DNA of 64,000 nt from Streptomyces sp. TSRI0281 (GCF_001905125.1 NZ_LWLE01000001.1:1172112-1236111); one strand, 5' to 3'; positions 1 through 8,343 are shown, numbered from the stretch's first letter. The notes: generated from the letters alone by a model not told the origin. Numbers and translations: made by a program.

Positions 1-468
1 CACCGGCGCACCTGGCCGATCAGCACGTAGTGACCACCCGCTGGCACACCGACGCCGTGGACGCTCAGCCAGTCCCCAGGGCTGACTCACTTGTCGAAAT
101 TCAACAACTGCCCGCTTCGGTGGACTTCTCTGTAAAGCGTAACCATGCGCTAAGAGCAAGCCACAGGGTGCGCTGTCCGCCGAGTCCTTCCGTGCCGGGC
201 AGGAAGTGGGTGAGCACCCGGCGTACGAGCGACCGTTGGGCGTCGCGGGAAGCTGGCACCGGCGGGTCGGACCGTTCCGTACGCGGCTCGGGCGTCTCGT
301 CCGTGCTCGGGGTAACGACATGTGCACTTCCTTGCGGCTGCGGTCACGGCATCCGGGGGGCCGGAGCAGACCCTCACGGCTGGCGTCAGTTTTCAGTACC
401 TGAAGGGAAGTTACAACCGAAACCGCCCAGCGCCCAGCGGCCGGGTCACGCGCGGCAACAAGCGGTCA
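1..468. other. Non-coding or unrecognised left end
   Basis: I see no convincing gene here. The open frames are short, rich in Arg/Pro/Ser/Gly and overlap each other on both strands, as expected of high-GC DNA without selection. No tRNA-like fold or clear repeat was noticed. The stretch ends where the broken PAP2 gene begins. Confidence 0.4.
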
Positions 469-768
469 TCACGGCGGTGCGCGGCGCGACTTCCTCCAGC
501 CCTGCCCATAGCGCGGCCACGTCCAGGTCCGTGCCAGGCCCCTCGACCCCAGCGTGTTGACGGCACCGGAGGTCAGCGCCAGCGAAGCAGCCCCGCGCAC
601 TGCGGCGCGCCTGCTGCGTACCTCGCCCAGGGCCCACATACCGGCGGCGATGCCGCACCACAGCAGCCCGTGGCCGACGCTCATATTCCGCCGTGGCAGG
701 TCGGGTTCCGCTCCTGGCAGCGAACGGGCGGCCACCCGATCGGGCACCGAGCGCCCCGCCCCACTCAT
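469..768 (-). pseudogene. PAP2-family phosphatase, N-terminal remnant
   Basis: The reading frame from the ATG at 768 starts MSGAGRSVPDRVAARSLPG and continues through GHGLLWCGIAAGMWALGE and RRAAVRGAASLALTSGAVNT. This is the usual first part of actinobacterial PAP2 (phosphatidic acid phosphatase 2) membrane proteins, which lies just before the KxxxxxxRP phosphatase motif. Here the frame then changes (GSRGLARTWTW) and the catalytic motifs KX6RP, PSGH and SRxxxGxHxxxD are never reached. A GAGGGCAGAG-like ribosome site lies upstream of 768. I infer a truncated, frameshifted relic. The family assignment rests on pattern recognition only. Confidence 0.45.
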
Positions 769-857
769 CACACTCTGCCCTCGGCCCCTCGGCAAAAAGC
801 CCTGCAAGTCCCTATATCTACAGCGTGTTGTGGTGCTCGGGCGGTGCCGCCGACAGC

Positions 858-1280
858 TCACACCGTCAGGCGGCCGATGTCCTGGGGGTCGAGACCGGTC
901 AGCTGGATGATGCGCGGAGCGGGAATGCCCGCCGTCAGGGCCCTGTGCACAAGGCCCTCCCAGTCCTGGGTCGTCTGCCGGAATTCCAGCAGCTCGCTTT
1001 CCATGTCCGTGACGGATTGGGGTGCGGACTCCTGCTGTACCCGCAGCGACTCCTCCTCGCTCAGCGGCACAGGCAGACACTCCGCGTTCTCGGGGATGAA
1101 CGCCTGTGCCGCGGCCGGGAGAATTCTGACCTGCTCCGAAGAGGCCGAGACTCCATGAGCCTGCAGCCACCCCAGTACGGCTGGTGTTTGTGCGCACTCC
1201 AGGGCACCGACAGCAGCCAGGGCCGCCCCCAGCCGGGGGTGGCGGTCAGGAAGAAGGAACAGGTAAGCGTCATCGGCCAT
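858..1280 (-). CDS. Hypothetical protein, about 140 aa
   Basis: The 140-residue frame starting MADDAYLFLLPDRHPRLG reads like a real soluble protein. It has balanced composition, regular hydrophobic spacing and acidic patches such as PLSEEESLRVQQESAPQ, and it ends in LTGLDPQDIGRLTV. The upstream continuation of the same frame (to about 1910) is low-complexity and is probably not translated, so I chose the ATG at 1280. I recognise no domain. The C-terminal half (LVHRALTAGIPAPRIIQLTG) resembles the helix-turn-helix-like tails common in small actinobacterial proteins, which is weak evidence. It lies head-to-head with the DUF3662 gene at 1524. Confidence 0.55.
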   Translation of the reverse strand: MADDAYLFLLPDRHPRLGAALAAVGALECAQTPAVLGWLQAHGVSASSEQVRILPAAAQAFIPENAECLPVPLSEEESLRVQQESAPQSVTDMESELLEFRQTTQDWEGLVHRALTAGIPAPRIIQLTGLDPQDIGRLTV

Positions 1281-1523
1281 CGCGCGGAATCGCCTTCTCG
1301 ATCGAACCTCATCAGCGGGCGCACTGATGCTAGCGCCCCTGCCCGGCGCCGACTCCCGCTCTCGTTGCGCCGGCTGCAGCCCCACCGGCCGAACCATGCT
1401 CGGGCAGCGACGTGACGTGGTCCGGCTCCTCACAGAGCGCCGGGCGGTCCGGTCGGCCGGCCGGACCACAGCGCCACCCTCATGGATGAGCGTGCTGGGG
1501 AGAAACCCGGGCAGGCGCACACG

Positions 1524-1934
1524 ATGCACTTCCTTGGAACCGCCGAACGTCTCATGGAGCGATGCACAACACCCCTGTGGGACCTGATGCGCCCCCCGAG
1601 GCAGCGACACGGAGAGGTCCTGGCGATACTGCACCGGCGGGTTGACGACGGCGCCCTCATCCTGGGCAGACAGCGCGTCGTCGTTCCCAACGCCTTCGTC
1701 ATCGAAGTGCTGCCCGAGATCCACCGGCAGCTCACGGCTCATGCGCTGCCGGTGGAGCCCTGCCTCGTGAACGAGGTCCATCGGTACGCTGCCGAACAGG
1801 GCTACACCTTCGCCGGCCGTGTGGCCGTCGCCCTGCGTCCCGCACCTGACGAGGAAACCGTCCGGTTTCGCATCCACAGCCGTATCGCACCAGCCGCAGG
1901 ACAGCACCACGCGTTGGCACGCAGAAGACGATGA
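1524..1934 (+). CDS. DUF3662 (FhaA N-terminal-like) protein
   Basis: Residues about 20-115 carry the hallmarks of the DUF3662 domain at the N-terminus of FhaA-type proteins: an opening like MHFLGTAERLMERC, then RVVVPNAFVIEVLP, then AAEQGYTFAGRVAVALRP and TVRFRIHSR. In FhaA this domain precedes a C-terminal FHA (phosphothreonine-binding) domain and acts in cell-wall Ser/Thr kinase signalling. Here the protein stops at about 136 residues with no FHA domain. The ATG at 1524 is preferred because family members begin there. An upstream in-frame ATG at 1482 with a GGAG-like site is the alternative. It converges on the sigma factor gene, so the two genes share only a short intergenic gap. Confidence 0.6.
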   Translation: MHFLGTAERLMERCTTPLWDLMRPPRQRHGEVLAILHRRVDDGALILGRQRVVVPNAFVIEVLPEIHRQLTAHALPVEPCLVNEVHRYAAEQGYTFAGRVAVALRPAPDEETVRFRIHSRIAPAAGQHHALARRRR

Positions 1935-1960
1935 CCAACTGCGATCCGGCCGTTTCGGCG

Positions 1961-2806
1961 TCAGCTAGCGGAGAGCATTCCTTCGCGCAGGCGCGCCAGC
2001 GTGCGGGACAGAAGGCGGGAGACGTGCATCTGGGTGACACCGAGGCGCTCACCGATCTGCGACTGGGTGAGTTCCTCGACGAACCTCAGATGGAGGATGC
2101 GCCGGTCCCGCTCGTTGAGTTCGGCGATGAGCGGAGCGAGTGCGTGGAAGTCCTCCACCAGCTCCATTGCGGGGTCTTCCCCGCCGATGAAGTGGGCCAG
2201 GGCCGCTTCGCCGTCATCGTGGTCGCCGTGGACGGCGGCGTCGAGGGAGGTGGAGTTGTAGCCGTTGGAGGCCATCCGGGCTTCGACGACCTCTTCCTCG
2301 GTGAGGTTCATCAGCGCGGACAGCTCGCTGACCCTGGGGGCGCGGCCGAGGCGAGTGCTGAGCTCCTCGGTGGCCTTGGCGAGCTCGACGCGGGCCTCCT
2401 GGAGGCGGCGCGGAACGTGGACGGCCCAGGATGTGTCGCGGAAGAACCGCTTGATCTCACCGACGATGTAGGGCACGGCGAACGTGGCGAACTGGACTTC
2501 GCGGGAGAGTTCGAAGCGGTCGATGGCCTTGATCAGGCCGATCATGCCGACCTGGACGATGTCCTCCATGTCGTCGCCGCGGTGGCGGAACCGTCCGGCG
2601 GCGTAGCGGACCAGCGACATGTTCAACTCGACGAGGGTGTTGCGTGCGTACTGGTACTCGGGTGTGCCCTCTTCCAGTGCGGCGAGCTGGCTGAAGAACA
2701 GCTTCGACAGGTCACGGGCGTCCTTCGGTGCGACCGTCTGCGGGGAAATGACTGTCGGCAGTTCCGCGATGCCGGTGTCCCTGGATGTCCCAGTAGCCGT
2801 CTTCAT
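1961..2806 (-). CDS. SigB/SigF/SigG-family RNA polymerase sigma factor
   Basis: This 281-residue protein has the full sigma-70 group 3 layout: region 2 at about 52-122 with DIVQVGMIGLIKAIDRF and QFATFAVPYIVGEIKRFFRD, region 3 at about 130-200, and region 4 at about 222-275 with LTQSQIGERLGVTQMHVSRL as the -35-binding helix-turn-helix. Streptomyces carries many such SigB-like factors (general stress, osmotic stress, sporulation). They are held inactive by RsbW-like kinases and released through anti-anti-sigma proteins. Two RsbW-like proteins and three SpoIIE-type phosphatases follow within 10 kb, though no anti-anti-sigma protein does. Which member it is (SigB, F, G, H and so on) cannot be told from sequence reading alone. 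Confidence 0.93.
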   Translation of the reverse strand: MKTATGTSRDTGIAELPTVISPQTVAPKDARDLSKLFFSQLAALEEGTPEYQYARNTLVELNMSLVRYAAGRFRHRGDDMEDIVQVGMIGLIKAIDRFELSREVQFATFAVPYIVGEIKRFFRDTSWAVHVPRRLQEARVELAKATEELSTRLGRAPRVSELSALMNLTEEEVVEARMASNGYNSTSLDAAVHGDHDDGEAALAHFIGGEDPAMELVEDFHALAPLIAELNERDRRILHLRFVEELTQSQIGERLGVTQMHVSRLLSRTLARLREGMLSAS

Positions 2807-3051
2807 GCTTTCCCTCCCTGTCCGCCGGCCCTCTGTCGTCCCCCGACAGGCCGGTCCACGTCACGTACCCCCGAGCGCGTGCTTCATACCCGCGCGGTGG
2901 ATCAAGGTTCGTGATGCCCACCACGTGGCCGCACGACAGCGACGTCAAGCCTCGACAGGGGGCAACTCAAAGCTGGCCGGGCTGTTACAGGGTGCACTTC
3001 GTGGGCAAGTGTGCATCCCGGACAGAGGCCACCCCATATGAGGAGGGGCTT

Positions 3052-3465
3052 ATGCGGACCAACCCCACATGGCTGGACGCCCGACCGCCGGACCGAGTGG
3101 CTTTCGCCAAACGGCCGGAAGTCGTCGCGCAGACGCGAGAAGTCGCTCGCGCATGGATGAGCGCGCTCCGCCCGGCTGTCGACCCCCCGGCCGCCGCAAG
3201 CGTCGAACTCGTGGTATCCGAACTCGTCACCAACGCCGTACGGCACGCACGAGGGGCATCGTGCTCCTTGCGCCTGCAGGCACAGCCGGACGGTATCGCG
3301 GTCGTTGTCACCGACGCAGACCCCCGACTGCCGAAAGAGCGGCCACCCGACCTCACCGGCGGCACCGGCGGCTTTGGCTGGCCCATGGTGCACAACCTGG
3401 CCAAGGCGGTCACCGTGACGACGAGGCCCAGCGGCAAGACCATTCGAGCAGTCCTGCCCCGGTAG
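3052..3465 (+). CDS. RsbW-like ATP-binding protein (HATPase_c)
   Basis: A 137-aa single-domain GHKL ATPase of the anti-sigma kinase type. The N box is at residues 52-66 (ELVVSELVTNAVRHA), a G1-type Asp is in VVVTDAD at about 84-90, and a glycine loop TGGTGGFGWPMV lies at about 102-113. In most Streptomyces relatives the last motif is GRGLxLV, so the GGFGWP form is unusual and is shared with the paralogue at 5844-6260. A strong AGGAGGGG ribosome site ends just before the ATG at 3052, which fixes the start. It is divergent from the SigB-like gene. I infer a kinase or anti-sigma role, but the target is unknown. Confidence 0.85.
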   Translation: MRTNPTWLDARPPDRVAFAKRPEVVAQTREVARAWMSALRPAVDPPAAASVELVVSELVTNAVRHARGASCSLRLQAQPDGIAVVVTDADPRLPKERPPDLTGGTGGFGWPMVHNLAKAVTVTTRPSGKTIRAVLPR

Positions 3466-3594
3466 TGCCCGCACCCCCGCCGCACGGTGGATGCCGCGCA
3501 GCGCGCACCGCAGGCATCCTGACCCGCCAACGGGACAGGGCGCACGGAGGATTGCCCTCGGCATGACGGAGCCCGGGCCGGGCAGGAGAGACCA

Positions 3595-3834
3595 ATGGAC
3601 GACCTATCGCAGCTGCTGCAACAGACGATGCGCCGCCGCCACCTGACGCCGCAAGCCGTCGCCGACAAGACCGGCATCCGCACCCCGCGCATCCGGGCCT
3701 TCGCCGAGGACGGCGCGGAGGGACCCATCCGCCCGACCGAGGAGGAACTGTCTGAACTAGCGGGCGCCCTCGCACTGCCGCTGCAGGCTGTCAAGGCCGC
3801 CGCTCGGCCGAAGGTCACGGCAACTGCCCCGTGA
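3595..3834 (+). CDS. Small XRE-like helix-turn-helix protein
   Basis: A 79-aa protein that is essentially one lambda-repressor-type fold: LLQQTMRRRHLTPQAVADKT corresponds to helices 1-3, followed by GIRTPRIRAF and TEEELSELAGALALPLQAVK. The ATG at 3595 is preceded by GGCAGGAGAG at good spacing. It follows the ATP-binding protein by 129 bp on the same strand and may be co-transcribed. Small XRE proteins beside RsbW-like ATPases are common in Streptomyces and are often presumed to be partners, but nothing in the sequence proves DNA binding here. Confidence 0.7.
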   Translation: MDDLSQLLQQTMRRRHLTPQAVADKTGIRTPRIRAFAEDGAEGPIRPTEEELSELAGALALPLQAVKAAARPKVTATAP

Positions 3835-4374
3835 CCCGGTGCGTCGGACGGGTCCTCCAAGGTCTTACGTGTCGTAGGTGGCCGGGACGGCCCATCAGCT
3901 GACGGGGCGGGGCAATGCGACCAGACGGTGGAAGGCGGCGGCGAGCTGATGTCACCAGGGCCAGGTTGCTGCGATCCGCAGGTAGAGGCGACAGCCGCCA
4001 CAGTTTAGACGGGCAACTACCTCCAGGATCCGGTAGCGGAGTTTCTTGGAGATCCTCACGAAGGCCGGTTGTGCGGTGCAGGTGGACCGCTGCAGCGGCG
4101 AGGTGCAAGTGACGCCGGGTTGATCTGCGGACAGGCGGGGAGGGGCGGTGCCTGCTCGGGGTGCCGTCAACAAGGCGGCGAACCAGCCGACAAGCAGCCC
4201 GTCGTGCAACATGCCACCTGTGGCGTAATGAGCACCTTGGGCCGGTTGGTCCCGTCAGGCTGTGCGGACTGATCACGGTCGTGTCAGGCCACCCAAACCG
4301 AACACCGGACCGCCCGGTGAACGCCCGCCCCCCGTACGGCCTGCGGGAACAGGAAGCAAGGGGAGGCCGGACCG
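3835..4374. other. Intergenic stretch with a transposase relic
   Basis: About 540 bp separate the small XRE gene from the phosphatase gene. Apart from the degenerate transposase C-terminus on the minus strand (3898-4090), I see no coding signal and no clear hairpin. The promoter of the phosphatase gene should lie in the last 150 bp, but no convincing -10/-35 pair was recognised. Confidence 0.4.
3898..4090 (-). pseudogene. Transposase C-terminal remnant (IS1380-like)
   Basis: On the minus strand the translation FVRISKKLRYRILEVVARL, then CGGCRLYLRIAATWPW, a stop, then HQLAAAFHRLVALPRPVS resembles the extreme C-terminus of IS1380/IS4-type DDE transposases (typically ...LRYRLLHVAARL...RLRISATWPWA...). 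One in-frame stop interrupts it and nothing of the catalytic core is present. It is a scar of an old insertion between two stress-signalling genes. The family assignment is tentative. Confidence 0.4.
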
Positions 4375-5619
4375 ATGGCAGGAGACGGGCGAAAGAAGCC
4401 GCACCGGGTCGAAGAGGACCGGTCGGAAGGCTTCGGGGAGCGCCTGCTGGGTGTGCTGCTGGACCGCGCCCACGAGATGCCCGCGCATCTGATCGCTCCA
4501 CTGATCGCGGAAGAGGTGGCCAGCATCGGAGGACGCGACGTCTCCATCCTCCTGCAGGACTATGAACAACTGCTCCTCGTGCCCCTGCCCGGCCAGCGGC
4601 TGGTCGTCGGCGATCCCCAACCGGTCGAAGACTCCCCAGCCGGCGATGCGTTCCTGTATCGCAGGACCGTGGAGGTTCCCCAGGACGGCGCTGTCCGCAT
4701 ATATCTGCCGCTCCTGGACGGCAGTGACCAGATCGGCGTCCTGACCGTCACTCTCGATGACGTCGATGACGACGACCGGCGACTGCTGCGCCGCCTCGCC
4801 GGCCTGGTCGCCGACATGATCGTCACCAAGGACGCCTACACCGACCAGTTCTTCAAGGCCCGCCGCCGCGCCCCCATGGATGTCGCCGCCGAGATCCAGT
4901 GGTCACTGCTGCCCCCGCTGTCGATGACCGTCCCCCAGGTCGAAGTCGCCGGGATTCTCGAGCCCGCCTACTACGTGGCCGGCGACAGCTTCGACTACGC
5001 GCTCAACGACGACGTCCTGCATGTGGCCATGATCGACGCCATGGGCCACGGCCTGGACGCCGCGACCGTGGCGACCGTCACCATCGGCGCCTACCGCCAC
5101 GCTCGCCGCGCGGATACCGAACTGTCCGAGATCTATGCCTTCATGGACCAGGCCGTCAACGAACAGTTCGGTCCCGACCACTTCGTCACCGCGCAGATGA
5201 TGTGCCTGAACATCACCACCGGCCAACTGCAATGGGTCAACGCCGGCCACCCCGCGCCGCTGCTGATCCGCGACCGCACCGTGATCGGCCGGCTGGAAAG
5301 CCCCACCACCCTGCCGATCGGCTTCGGCGGTGACCAGCCCCACGTCAGCGAACGGACTCTGCAACGCGGAGACCGCATTCTGTGCTTCACCGACGGCCTG
5401 ATCGAGGAACACCAGCCCGGCGGAGAAGAGTTCGGCGAGGAACAACTCATCGAATGGACCAACCAAATCCTGCAGGACCACACCGCGGTGCGAGCCGTGG
5501 CCAGAAGGCTCTCCCACACCTTGAAACGGGAACGGGGCGGCGTGACCAGCGACGACTCGACCATCTTCCTCATCGAATGGCGAGGAGGCAAAGCCGACCA
5601 CCTGGCCACCCTCACATGA
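4375..5619 (+). CDS. SpoIIE-type PP2C phosphatase with N-terminal GAF-like region
   Basis: This 414-residue protein has a variable N-terminal sensor-like region (about 25-160, GAF-like spacing) and a PP2C/SpoIIE catalytic domain (about 165-405). Metal-binding motifs are visible: VAGDSFDYAL, MIDAMGHGLDAATVATV, WVNAGHPAPLLI, LCFTDGLIEE and SDDSTIFLIEW. Such enzymes dephosphorylate Ser/Thr-phosphorylated anti-anti-sigma proteins and so activate SigB-type sigma factors. The ATG at 4375 has an AGGGGAGG-like site just upstream. It lies between the two RsbW-like genes. No STAS substrate protein is encoded nearby. Confidence 0.9.
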   Translation: MAGDGRKKPHRVEEDRSEGFGERLLGVLLDRAHEMPAHLIAPLIAEEVASIGGRDVSILLQDYEQLLLVPLPGQRLVVGDPQPVEDSPAGDAFLYRRTVEVPQDGAVRIYLPLLDGSDQIGVLTVTLDDVDDDDRRLLRRLAGLVADMIVTKDAYTDQFFKARRRAPMDVAAEIQWSLLPPLSMTVPQVEVAGILEPAYYVAGDSFDYALNDDVLHVAMIDAMGHGLDAATVATVTIGAYRHARRADTELSEIYAFMDQAVNEQFGPDHFVTAQMMCLNITTGQLQWVNAGHPAPLLIRDRTVIGRLESPTTLPIGFGGDQPHVSERTLQRGDRILCFTDGLIEEHQPGGEEFGEEQLIEWTNQILQDHTAVRAVARRLSHTLKRERGGVTSDDSTIFLIEWRGGKADHLATLT

Positions 5620-5843
5620 GCCGACAGCACCCGGACCACGTCACCGAGCAGTACCTGCGTTGATCTTCGGATCCTCTGTGGTCTTCGGGCGGTCGCCGCA
5701 GGGTGCCCGTCAGGCGCTTCTGTCCTCGCGGTCCGCGCCCGGGCGGGTCGGGTGGGGTGCCGGACGGTGGTGACGGGTCTGGCCGCGTGTACCCGTCTGT
5801 GGGATGCGGCTGGCACCCCTCCCGAGGTGCGGGTGCTCCGGTG

Positions 5844-6260
5844 CTACCGGGGGAGGAAGGCGCTGACGGTCTTGCCGCCGGCCGCCCGGCGGGTGACGGC
5901 GGTGGTCCGGGCGAGGTGGTTGACCATGGGCCAGCCGAATCCTCCGGTGCCGCCGGTCCGGTCGGGGGTGCGCATGCGCGGGGCCTGCGGGCTGGGGTCG
6001 TGCACGGCCACTTCGATGCTGTCGGGGTGCGCGGTCAGGCTCAGGGTGCAGGTGCCGCCGCCGTGGCGCAGGGCGTTGGTGACGAGTTCCGAGACGACCA
6101 GGACCACGGTGTCGGCGGCCTCGGCTCCGATCGGCTGTGCGAGATCTTCGAGGAAGTCCCGGGTCTCCTCGCGTGCGTCGGCGACGGATGTCGCGGAGCG
6201 GACGGTTACCGCGGTGATGCTCATCGTGTCCATCAGGTCACCCGGTCTCTGGATCGTCAT
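5844..6260 (-). CDS. RsbW-like ATP-binding protein (HATPase_c), second paralogue
   Basis: A 138-aa GHKL ATPase. The N box is at about 55-66 (VVSELVTNALRH), VAVHDPSP is at about 85-91, and TGGTGGFGWPMVNHLA is at about 102-117. It shares with the protein at 3052-3465 the unusual GGTGGFGWPMV nucleotide loop and the overall plan, so the two are paralogues. The ATG at 6260 gives a normal N-terminus. In-frame ATGs at residues 10 and 13 are alternatives. It is convergent with the phosphatase gene (5619) across 224 bp. An anti-sigma or kinase role is inferred from the family only. Confidence 0.85.
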   Translation of the reverse strand: MTIQRPGDLMDTMSITAVTVRSATSVADAREETRDFLEDLAQPIGAEAADTVVLVVSELVTNALRHGGGTCTLSLTAHPDSIEVAVHDPSPQAPRMRTPDRTGGTGGFGWPMVNHLARTTAVTRRAAGGKTVSAFLPR

Positions 6261-6504
6261 TGCCCGGTCCTGCCTATGTAGGGCCTATGCCCGGCCTGCG
6301 GCCCGCTAACCCGGCCCGCTCCCGCCTTCCCTCACCGTTCGAGGTCGATTACCTCCCCGCCAAGCACGCCAAAATCTGCGGTGGCCGGAGTAGACATCGG
6401 GTGGTGGTGTGGTTATGGTTTCTCTCGTAGCCGAGATCGAGCAGGGCCCGGCAGAAACGAACTGCCAGGCAGCAGTACCCGTAGTTGTAGTTCGCAGTGC
6501 GGTG

Positions 6505-6602
6505 CGGTGGTGGAGTTCCGAAGCCAGGGTTGTTGCAGGACGGCGACGGGACTGACGACCGGACCGGGTGGCCCGCAGTAGTCAGGGGCCGCCGCGAGCA
6601 GT
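6505..6602. repeat. Direct repeat A, copy 1
   Basis: Starts CGGTGGTGGAGTT and ends near GGGGCCGCCGCGAGCAG. It matches 6807-6904 with a few substitutions in the middle (GACGACCGGACCGGGTGGCC is conserved in both). It is the first half of a duplicated block of roughly 300 bp. Confidence 0.8.
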
Positions 6603-6662
6603 ACCGCAGTTCAGTCAGTGCAGTACCCGCACGTGCGGGTCGCGGTATCCAGCAGTGAAGTG

Positions 6663-6789
6663 AGCGGTTCCTCGGTGAAGGCGTCGGCTGCGGGCGTACG
6701 CACCGGGAGGTTCGGCAGTGGGGTTCCAAGCCAGAGCAGACGCAGGACGGGCAACGGGGCTGGCTGCCGAAGAGTGGCGCTGTCACAGG
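6663..6789. repeat. Direct repeat B, copy 1
   Basis: A 127-bp stretch from AGCGGTTCCTCGGTGAAGG to GGCGCTGTCACAGG. It is nearly identical to 6939-7065: I count two differences (TTCCAAGC/TTCTAAGC and GGCAACGG/GGCGACGG). Confidence 0.85.
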
Positions 6790-6806
6790 TCACCAGCAGT
6801 TCGGTT

Positions 6807-6904
6807 CGGTGGTGGAGTTTCGGAGCCGGAGAAGTTGCAGGATGGCGACGGGGCTGACGACCGGACCGGGTGGCCCGCAGTGATCAGGGGCCGCCGTGAG
6901 CAGT
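6807..6904. repeat. Direct repeat A, copy 2
   Basis: Second copy of repeat A (6505-6602), beginning CGGTGGTGGAGTTTCGGAG. It is more diverged from its partner than the B copies are from each other. Confidence 0.8.
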
Positions 6905-6938
6905 TCACGAAGTGGCATCACGCAGCAGCACGACCAGG

Positions 6939-7065
6939 AGCGGTTCCTCGGTGAAGGCGTCGGCTGCGGGCGTACGCACCGGGAGGTTCGGCAGTGGGGT
7001 TCTAAGCCAGAGCAGACGCAGGACGGGCGACGGGGCTGGCTGCCGAAGAGTGGCGCTGTCACAGG
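6939..7065. repeat. Direct repeat B, copy 2
   Basis: Second copy of the 127-bp repeat B (6663-6789), about 98% identical by eye. The A-B order is kept, so the block arose by tandem duplication rather than by two unrelated insertions. Confidence 0.85.
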
Positions 7066-7324
7066 CCACGGAGCAGTACGCAACAGAGCAGTACCAGCAG
7101 TTGGTAAGTGATTGATCCCAGAGGGAAGAACGGAGGAGCCAGGCGCCATCAGGATCGCCCGGGCGGAAGTCTTGAGCCCGGGTACCGCAGGACATCGATA
7201 GTGAGGTGGTCTCCGGTCAAGCAACCGCGATCCCCGCAACCCCCGGACCTCTTCCCGGCGGGCATGCGGAAACACAGAGCCGGCGTAGCCGATCAAGGCC
7301 GGCTGATGGTGTAGCAGTTCCTTC

Positions 7325-7356
7325 GGGGCCCGGGTGCCACATGGCACCCGGGCCCC
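7325..7356. promoter_or_regulatory. 32-bp near-perfect palindrome upstream of merR-like gene
   Basis: Arm GGGGCCCGGGTGCCA, a 2-base centre (CA), then the exact reverse complement: a perfect 15-bp inverted repeat ending 26 bp before the start codon at 7383. It could be a terminator closing transcription from upstream, or an operator for a dimeric regulator such as the MerR-like product. No T-tract follows, which is normal for Streptomyces terminators and does not decide the matter. Confidence 0.7.
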
Positions 7357-7382
7357 TCCAGCGCGTTCCACAGAGAGGTGAC

Positions 7383-7709
7383 ATGACAGCAGACGACTCG
7401 TTCGGCCGACTCGACGACGACGACTACCCCGCCTACACCATGGGCCGGGCCGCCGAAATGCTCGGCACCACCCAGGGCTTCCTCCGCGCCATCGGCGAAG
7501 CCCGCCTCATCACCCCACTCCGCTCCGCGGGCGGCCACCGCCGCTACTCCCGCTACCAGCTGCGCATCGCCGCCCGCGCCCGGGAGCTCGTCGACCAGGG
7601 CACCGCCATCGAATCCGCCTGCCGCATCGTCATCCTCGAAGACCAGCTCGAAGAAGCCCAGCGCATCAACGCCGAATACCACCGCGGCACACCGGAGGCG
7701 AAGCCGTAG
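7383..7709 (+). CDS. Small MerR-like helix-turn-helix regulator
   Basis: A 108-aa protein. Residues about 15-75 are a MerR-type winged helix-turn-helix: YTMGRAAEMLGTTQGFLRAI, then GEARLITPLRSAGGHRRYSR, with the typical GGHRRYS wing. The rest is a short helical tail (VILEDQLEEAQRINAEY). There is no effector domain or Cys ligand, so it is not a metal sensor of the classic type. A GAGAGGTG ribosome site precedes the ATG. The gene is monocistronic, with a long repeat-containing leader and a palindrome immediately upstream that may be its own operator. Members of this family are widespread in Streptomyces with unknown targets. Confidence 0.85.
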   Translation: MTADDSFGRLDDDDYPAYTMGRAAEMLGTTQGFLRAIGEARLITPLRSAGGHRRYSRYQLRIAARARELVDQGTAIESACRIVILEDQLEEAQRINAEYHRGTPEAKP

Positions 7710-8343
7710 CCGCCGACTGCGGCCCGAGAGCCGCGGCCCCGCCCCACCGGCATGCTCCGGGCGTGCTGCTCAGGCGCTATCCCAGGTATGCGCATCGTGC
7801 CCAGCAGACCGCCTGCGGGCGGGAAGCCCTGTTCGAGCCGCGTCGTGTCGCGCAGGGGCGACCTGAGGAAGGCGTCAGGGCCTCCCGTTCGACGATCGGG
7901 TGCTGACGCCGAACAGGGACTGGGACCCGGACGTAGCCCGCCCATTCTCCTGGTCCCCGGCGCGAGGTCGGGGCAGTGACGCGCGGAGTAGGGAGAGCGG
8001 CGCCACCTCGTCGGTCTGCGGAGGTCCCGGCCGGGTCACGGGACATCGCCAGCCCAGCCCACTGTCCCGGGCATTGAGGCGGGGTGTGCAGTTGGCGCGG
8101 CCGGGCCTGTACATGCCCTCATCCGCGATTCCGAAAGGCTTCGCTCTGTCAGCGGACGTTTCCTGTGCCCGCGCTCTTCGAACACGCCCTGCGTGATTCT
8201 GTGCGCCACGTCGGGAAGGGGTGGCCGCTGCGGACAAGGGAGATGTTGCGGCGGGTGTGTGCGCCTGTCATACACAGCTCATGCCCATGCGGTGTTCCTT
8301 CTCCATGGCGTGGGCGCTGAGGGCGAGCTTGGGGAGCTGCCCA
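7710..8343. other. Non-coding stretch after merR-like gene
   Basis: No gene recognised. Frames are short and Arg/Pro/Ser-rich. Part of 8100-8340 translates into FRKASLCQRTFPVPALFEH-like text of unclear origin and may be further eroded coding sequence. Confidence 0.35.

Larger units (their letters stand above)
6261..7382. other. Long non-coding region with duplicated repeat block
   Basis: About 1.1 kb without a convincing gene. It contains two copies of a two-part block (listed separately) and several short copies of a GCAGTAC motif (around 6472, 6597, 6618, 7073 and 7089), and it ends in a large palindrome. Open frames across it merely translate the repeats on both strands and have Arg/Cys/Pro-rich compositions, so I do not call them genes. 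Confidence 0.6.

Noticed and set aside
2886..2891. GGGTAT-like SigB -10 element upstream of the sigma gene (minus strand)
   Set aside because: No matching GTTT-type -35 at 14-16 bases was found, so autoregulation is not supported by sequence.
6349..7371. Open frames over the duplicated repeat block on both strands
   Set aside because: They translate the same repeat in several frames with Arg/Cys/Pro/Ser-rich products and no consistent start or ribosome site.
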